NCBI GenBank assembly: GCA_019925105.1
Contig: JAHGAU010000005.1
Span: 930,001-994,000 of the forward strand
Direction: 5' to 3'
DNA length: 64,000 nucleotides
Source: Niebla homalea
Lineage: Eukaryota; Ascomycota; Lecanoromycetes; Lecanorales; Ramalinaceae
The translations under genes and the position numbers were made by a program. The notes under the pieces were generated by a model. It searched no databases. It was not told where the DNA came from and worked only from the letters and a program-made list of their open reading frames with translations. Shown here in pieces: positions 61,947 to 64,000 of the stretch (the stretch's first letter is position 1; every line of letters begins with the position of its first letter).

Positions 61947-64000
61947 CTATGCTGTACCTTCTTCCGTCAATTTCTCAACATCCTTGAACTCAGTGCGGCT
62001 GTCCAAGTCGTATATGCGGTAGTGCAGGCCATCTTCTGCTAGCACGCAAACTGCTCTTCTACCTCTCTTGCTATGAAGAGCCACGCGCTGAGGTGTCCAG
62101 GCCATCCCTCCGGCAAAGGTTACCCATGTGAAGTCTTGCAACTGCCGGACAAGAGGGACCTCAGCAGGCAAACGCCCTTGGCCACCTTCTACATCACGAT
62201 ACTCCAAATCGGTGTAGGGTATGAGGAGGAGCCTGGAAGACGCTAATGATTGATTAGCAAAAAGATTTATCCTTGATGTCGTGAAATGCACCCTCACCTG
62301 CATTTGAGACCGCAAGCATAATTTCCGCGTCGTCGACAAAATCCATGTCACGAAGTACAAACTCTCCCAGATCGAAGTGGGCGTACTGTACACCACTCAC
62401 GGAGCTCATACCATTAACGATCCGGATGAGCATCCTCGAGATGCAGAGTGCTGCCGCTTTCAGTCGACAGCTTCACAGATTCATGGTCATTCCTACCGTG
62501 TGGTCTCTGTGTATCGTTGCCAAAGGCAACGTACTGGAGGAAGTCTCCTGTAGATTGATGTACCTAGTTACTCTTAAGCTAGGGGTGATGAGAGACTGGA
62601 GTCTTTGTCCATGTACTTACCATCCTCGCGGCCAGCAATTTTGGCTCTCCGCTGCACAATTGAAGGGGACGGCCAAAGCGAACATTTCGCCGCCGTGCCT
62701 CTGCTATATTGCGAAACAAGGTGCTACATTGCCTTTCGAGATGCACGGTCAGTGCATCTAGAGGTGGTACTTTCACGGCGCTCAGCTTGCTAGTCTTAGC
62801 CTTATTGAGTTTTGATCTGTACGAGTTGAAGAGAGATCCTTCTTCCGTGCGAAGGTCCCACTCAATCTTGTCCTCGCCGTCAGATTCTAAGTTCAGAAAC
62901 ATCGAAAGTCGACTACGCGTCATAGGGCCTCCAATGTAGTCAAGAACTTTTGGGTGGTCTACGCTTGATGTAATGTCAGGGGTCTCTCCAGGACTTCCCT
63001 CTGATGACTGGGCATCAATCTCTTCGCGAAGCCAGGCTGCAAATGCTCGGAACTGCGCCAATTCTGAGCCACACGTCAGGAGGATTTCATGCGCCACTAG
63101 TTGTAGGCAATTGAGGGTGTCAAGTATCACATCGAGACCATGTGTAGATAGACCCAAGTGCTGGTTCGACGCCTGGAACCTGGATATTCCCCTCAGCCTG
63201 CTCGCTAGCACAACGAATCTTTCAAATGCAGGCACGAGATGCTCGTGGACCAGACGCCGTACACTCTCGTAAGCGGATACCATGGCTTTTTCCCATCTTT
63301 TGTGACCCTATAAGAGATGAGTCAACGCGGACGACAGATTCGACAGTGTGATCACTTGCCCTTTCACCCAATTGGTCCACCAGCCACTCTCCAACATCTT
63401 CAGGGCAGTCACCAGTTACGACTAAATGGAACGCGGCTTGTGGCCAGCTCCATTCTCCTTTCTCTTCAAGGGCCTCCTCGATGTTGCGTATGAATCTCGT
63501 AGGAAGTTCCAGTGCAGCTTTGAAATCAGCAATGATTTGGCGTTGAACTTGCAGAATGTAACGCAGCAGGTGTCGCATTTGAGTCGACTTTGACGCCAAG
63601 ATTGCAAGACTCCTCCCGGCATTAGATAGTAGACGGAGGTCCACAGGCACAAGAAATAGGGCACTCTTACTCCCACCTGCCGGGCGGCCTAGCAGAGCAT
63701 GAGTTGTAGATTGCGGGTGGAAAGAGTGCAAAAGAGGCACGCACTTAGCGGCGCCGTCGAAGACATCTCCAACGGGAAAAGCGCCAACCTCAAAGAAGTC
63801 ATACATGCTGATGTGCACTGTGCCATCCTCAAAACCCACTATGAGCACATCTGTAGAGTCTGCGGATGCCACCGTCAATGGTCGAAAGATTTCGTCCAGC
63901 GACGATCGCTGGGTGAAGACATCATCGCTGTGCTGTTTCAGCTTGTATAATTGCGAGCTCGTTTCAGGCTTCTTACTCAATTGTGCCAGTAGAGAGGGGG
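61947..64000 (-). CDS. apc4: Anaphase-promoting complex subunit 4 (Apc4), 5' part outside window
   Basis: A scaffold subunit of the APC/C ubiquitin ligase that drives mitotic exit. The visible exons are complement(join(61947..62242, 62298..62456, 62497..62563, 62621..63307, 63360..>64000)); the frame is open to the right edge, so the N-terminal WD40 blades are missing. The window shows the end of the beta-propeller (SADSTDVLIVGFEDGTVHIS), then the long helical Apc4 domain (LASKSTQMRHLLRYI, FHLVVTGDCPEDVGEWLV, RLRGISRFQASNQHLGLST, NIAEARRRNVRFG), then the C-terminal strand region (RIVNGMSSVSG, LYRIYDL-like end). The intron at 63308-63359 uses a GC donor (GCAAGT). The 40-bp intron at 62457-62496 is at the lower size limit. 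Splice choices were fixed by frame and family resemblance. Confidence 0.9.
63308..63359 (-). other. GC-AG intron in apc4
   Basis: Exon ends GAAAGG, then GCAAGT...CTTATAG, then GGTCACAAA. This gives LGER-GHKRWEKA, matching the family pattern. The nearest GT donor (GTGATC, four bases on) would shift the frame. Confidence 0.75.

Overview
This is a nuclear window from a filamentous ascomycete (Pezizomycotina; a Eurotiomycete-like fungus is my inference). The coding parts carry short introns (40-260 bp) with fungal branch points, and the genes are fungal housekeeping genes. The non-coding parts are extremely AT-rich, with CpA/TpG nearly absent while TpA and CpG survive. That is the mark of repeat-induced point mutation (RIP).

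Layout. (1) 1-2150: edge of a RIP-degraded repeat block. (2) 2150-17380: a gene island of normal base composition. It holds a perfect 30-bp inverted repeat (2159-2247), poorly resolved sequence, a broken zinc-finger/His-Me-finger endonuclease-like gene (4566-6199), an orphan membrane protein (9565-10881), a choline/ethanolamine kinase (12155-14683), ribosomal protein uS8 (15168-15929) and a zinc-finger + LysM protein (16355-17277). (3) 17384-55064: a 37.7-kb AT-rich heterochromatin-like island whose two ends are inverted copies of one ~110-bp sequence. (4) 55064-64000: a second gene island with a short-chain dehydrogenase (55329-56562), importin-beta/Kap95 (57867-60856) and the 3' part of Apc4 of the anaphase-promoting complex (61947 to the right edge).

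The AT-rich island is a nest of transposons. I can read two near full-length Tad/I-type LINEs in opposite orientation (about 33.78-39.54 kb plus, 47.98-53.90 kb minus) with ATCA-type tails. There are three Ty3/gypsy pol relics, two of them with an integrase-linked chromodomain. Two families of short elements have LINE-like 3' ends and target-site duplications: a ~731-bp SINE with a tRNA-like box A, and a ~310-bp element identical in layout to the LINE 3' end. One 1420-bp TRIM (miniature LTR element) has 184-bp LTRs, a 5-bp target duplication and a primer-binding site. Several smaller repeats are also present. One SINE copy interrupts another repeat whose uninterrupted copy also lies in the window, giving an empty/filled site pair.

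For the spliced genes I derived the exon joins by hand. They rest on GT-AG (once GC-AG) sites, reading-frame continuity and agreement with remembered family sequence. No alignment or search was run, so family calls inside the RIP-degraded DNA rest on residual motifs read through many stop codons.
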